A stretch of DNA of 15,421 nt from an uncultured Ruminococcus sp. (GTDB lineage Bacteria; Bacillota_A; Clostridia; Oscillospirales; Acutalibacteraceae), in the NCBI GenBank assembly GCA_902798605.1, contig CADBXH010000081.1:1-15421 (forward strand), given 5' to 3'. The position numbers were made by a program, and so were the translations under genes. Every line of letters starts with the position of its first letter. Positions within the stretch are counted from its first letter, which is position 1. Positions 14,555 through 15,421 of this stretch are shown here, in pieces. A model generated the notes under the pieces. It made no database searches and had not been told where the DNA came from. It saw only the letters and a program-made list of their open reading frames with translations.

Positions 14555-14944
14555 ATGAAAAAATCGGTATGCGCAGTTTTGATGATCGCGATATTCGCAG
14601 CGCTATTCACGCTTGCGGGCTGCGGTGAAAACAAAAACTCGGAGATCGTCGGCGAATGGATACCCGCTACCGCTACGATCAACGGCGAAACTGTACAGTT
14701 TGGAGATCTTGATGTCGAATCGGATAAATTCGGCTTTGTTTTCAAAGAAAACGGAAGCTGCGAGATCACTATCGCGGGCACAAAAAACAACGGAACATAT
14801 ACCTTTAACGAGACCTCGGTGGATATAGATTACGGCGGAAAGTCAGAAAAGCTGCTCTACTCCGACGGTATGCTTACGATGAACTTCAATTACAACAACG
14901 AGACCACATCGTTTATGTTCACCAAGAAAACAGACGCAAATTAA
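14555..14944 (+). CDS. Small secreted lipoprotein, lipocalin-like
   Basis: The product has 129 residues from the ATG at 14555, with GGGTGG five bases upstream; an in-frame GTG at 14546 lies inside that site. A type II signal peptide (KK, hydrophobic core 5-19) ends in the lipobox LAGC, so Cys23 should be lipidated and the protein anchored to the outer face of the membrane. The mature part starts EIVGEWIP, contains FKENGSCEIT and GTYTFNETSVDIDYGG, and ends in alternating strands. This GxW plus beta-strand pattern resembles the lipocalin-like small lipoproteins common in Firmicutes. Ligand and role are unknown. It is a single-gene unit between its own promoter and a terminator. Confidence 0.85.
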   Translation: MKKSVCAVLMIAIFAALFTLAGCGENKNSEIVGEWIPATATINGETVQFGDLDVESDKFGFVFKENGSCEITIAGTKNNGTYTFNETSVDIDYGGKSEKLLYSDGMLTMNFNYNNETTSFMFTKKTDAN

Positions 14945-14955
14945 ATGATACAAAG

Positions 14956-14981
14956 GCAGGTTCATTTGAGCCTGCTTTTTT
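14956..14981 (+). terminator. Rho-independent terminator after the lipoprotein gene
   Basis: GCAGGTTC (14956-14963) pairs with GAGCCTGC (14968-14975) through eight pairs, one of them G-U, around a 4-nt loop, followed by six T residues (14976-14981). It is 11 bp past the stop codon. Confidence 0.9.
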
Positions 14982-15053
14982 GTGTTTGAAATCGTTAAAT
15001 TATTCACTATTTGTCATAACGCACAAGTGTACAAGGATAAATTAATGTAAATT

Positions 15054-15082
15054 TTGGTAAGTTGTTTATGTCGCCGTAAATA
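15054..15082 (+). promoter_or_regulatory. Weak candidate promoter of the right-edge gene
   Basis: TTGGTA (15054-15059) and TAAATA (15077-15082) lie 17 bp apart. An inverted repeat, TCGCC-8 nt-GGCGA (15071-15088), overlaps the -10 box and could act as an operator. Both hexamers are imperfect. Confidence 0.35.
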
Positions 15083-15119
15083 TGGCGAAATTGTAAACAA
15101 ATCTTGCGGAGGAAAATAT

Positions 15120-15421
15120 TTGCAAAACAACCACAACAAAAGCAGAAGCCTAAAAAGCAAGGTTATTGCTTGCGCAATAGCGGCGGTTCTTGTTGTTTCA
15201 AGCGCTGTTCCTGCAATTATAACAGGATTTAATTCGGCAAATGCTGCAAGTGTGGATGACGAAGCAACGGGAGCAACGAATGTTACCACAATAGGCAACA
15301 CTCAAGACAACATCTTCTGGACAAATGCTACATATTTTGACTATTTGACAGATGATGAGAGAAACAGCAGTTGGCTCACCGGTATTAAAAAATACGGTAC
15401 CGGCTTCAACGGCTCTATTGA
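15120..15421 (+). CDS. Secreted surface protein, N-terminal part (cut by window edge)
   Basis: A TTG start at 15120 has a strong GGAGG seven bases upstream, and the frame remains open for 100 codons to the right edge. No ATG or GTG fits the ribosome site. The N-terminus is a classic long Gram-positive signal peptide: basic KSRSLKSK (7-14), a hydrophobic core (15-35), and a likely cleavage after ANA at residues 40-42. A Thr-rich spacer follows, then NIFWTNATYFDYLTDDERN and GIKKYGTGFNGSI. This YFDYxTDDE-type motif resembles large, often repetitive extracellular proteins of Ruminococcus-like bacteria, where it precedes an FN-rich segment; the match is from memory. Function is unknown. The base composition looks more A/T rich than the housekeeping genes to the left. 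Confidence 0.8.
   Translation, partial: MQNNHNKSRSLKSKVIACAIAAVLVVSSAVPAIITGFNSANAASVDDEATGATNVTTIGNTQDNIFWTNATYFDYLTDDERNSSWLTGIKKYGTGFNGSI

Noticed and set aside
15071..15088. Hairpin as a riboswitch for the right-edge gene
   Set aside because: A single 5-bp stem overlapping the likely -10 box has no riboswitch-like core; at most an operator.

Overview
The window reads as a chromosomal segment of a low-to-moderate GC Gram-positive anaerobe, most likely a Ruminococcus-like member of the Oscillospirales. This is an inference from several things together: a FabK-type fatty-acid gene cluster, a bifunctional class A penicillin-binding protein with no outer-membrane genes, an ATP-type PEP carboxykinase of an unusual long form, strong AGGAGG-like ribosome sites, vegetative TTGACA/TATAAT promoters, and the start of a Ruminococcus-style secreted surface protein. 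I see no transposase, phage gene, CRISPR array, tRNA or rRNA.

Layout. (1) Positions 1-4026, minus strand: a tightly packed fatty-acid synthesis operon read fabK-fabD-fabG-fabF-accB. accB runs off the left edge and the remaining acc genes and fabZ presumably follow. A clear promoter sits at 4157-4185 and leaves a leader of about 125 nt; a heptamer tandem repeat lies just upstream of it. (2) Positions 4277-4591, minus: a small membrane-anchored protein with a BofC-C-terminal-like domain. (3) Positions 4835-7327, plus: a class A penicillin-binding protein with a long Gly-rich repetitive tail. (4) Positions 7380-9871, plus: homoserine dehydrogenase and aspartate kinase, the latter lacking about 30 residues inside its kinase domain; a strong terminator follows. 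(5) Positions 10054-12459, plus: a PLP-dependent aminotransferase with its own promoter, then tryptophanyl-tRNA synthetase, ending at a bidirectional terminator. (6) Positions 12536-14266, minus: PEP carboxykinase. (7) Positions 14555-14944, plus: a small lipoprotein divergent from pckA. (8) From 15120: the N-terminus of a secreted protein with a TTG start, cut by the right edge.

How the genes fit together. fabK/D/G/F with accB supply malonyl-ACP and run the elongation cycle of type II fatty-acid synthesis, with FabK as the enoyl reductase. hom and the aspartate kinase gene begin the aspartate family of amino acids (Thr, Met, Lys). PEP carboxykinase links PEP and oxaloacetate, the precursor of aspartate, and in rumen and gut anaerobes often works in the CO2-fixing direction.

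The most interesting unexplained signals are non-coding. Two intergenic arrays of tiny hairpins, after hom and before trpS, have different stem sequences but keep pairing, and they share a 22-nt element in opposite orientations with one mismatch. On the protein side, the shortened aspartate kinase and the repetitive Gly-rich tail of the penicillin-binding protein stand out. I did not find a clear new defence or mobile system.
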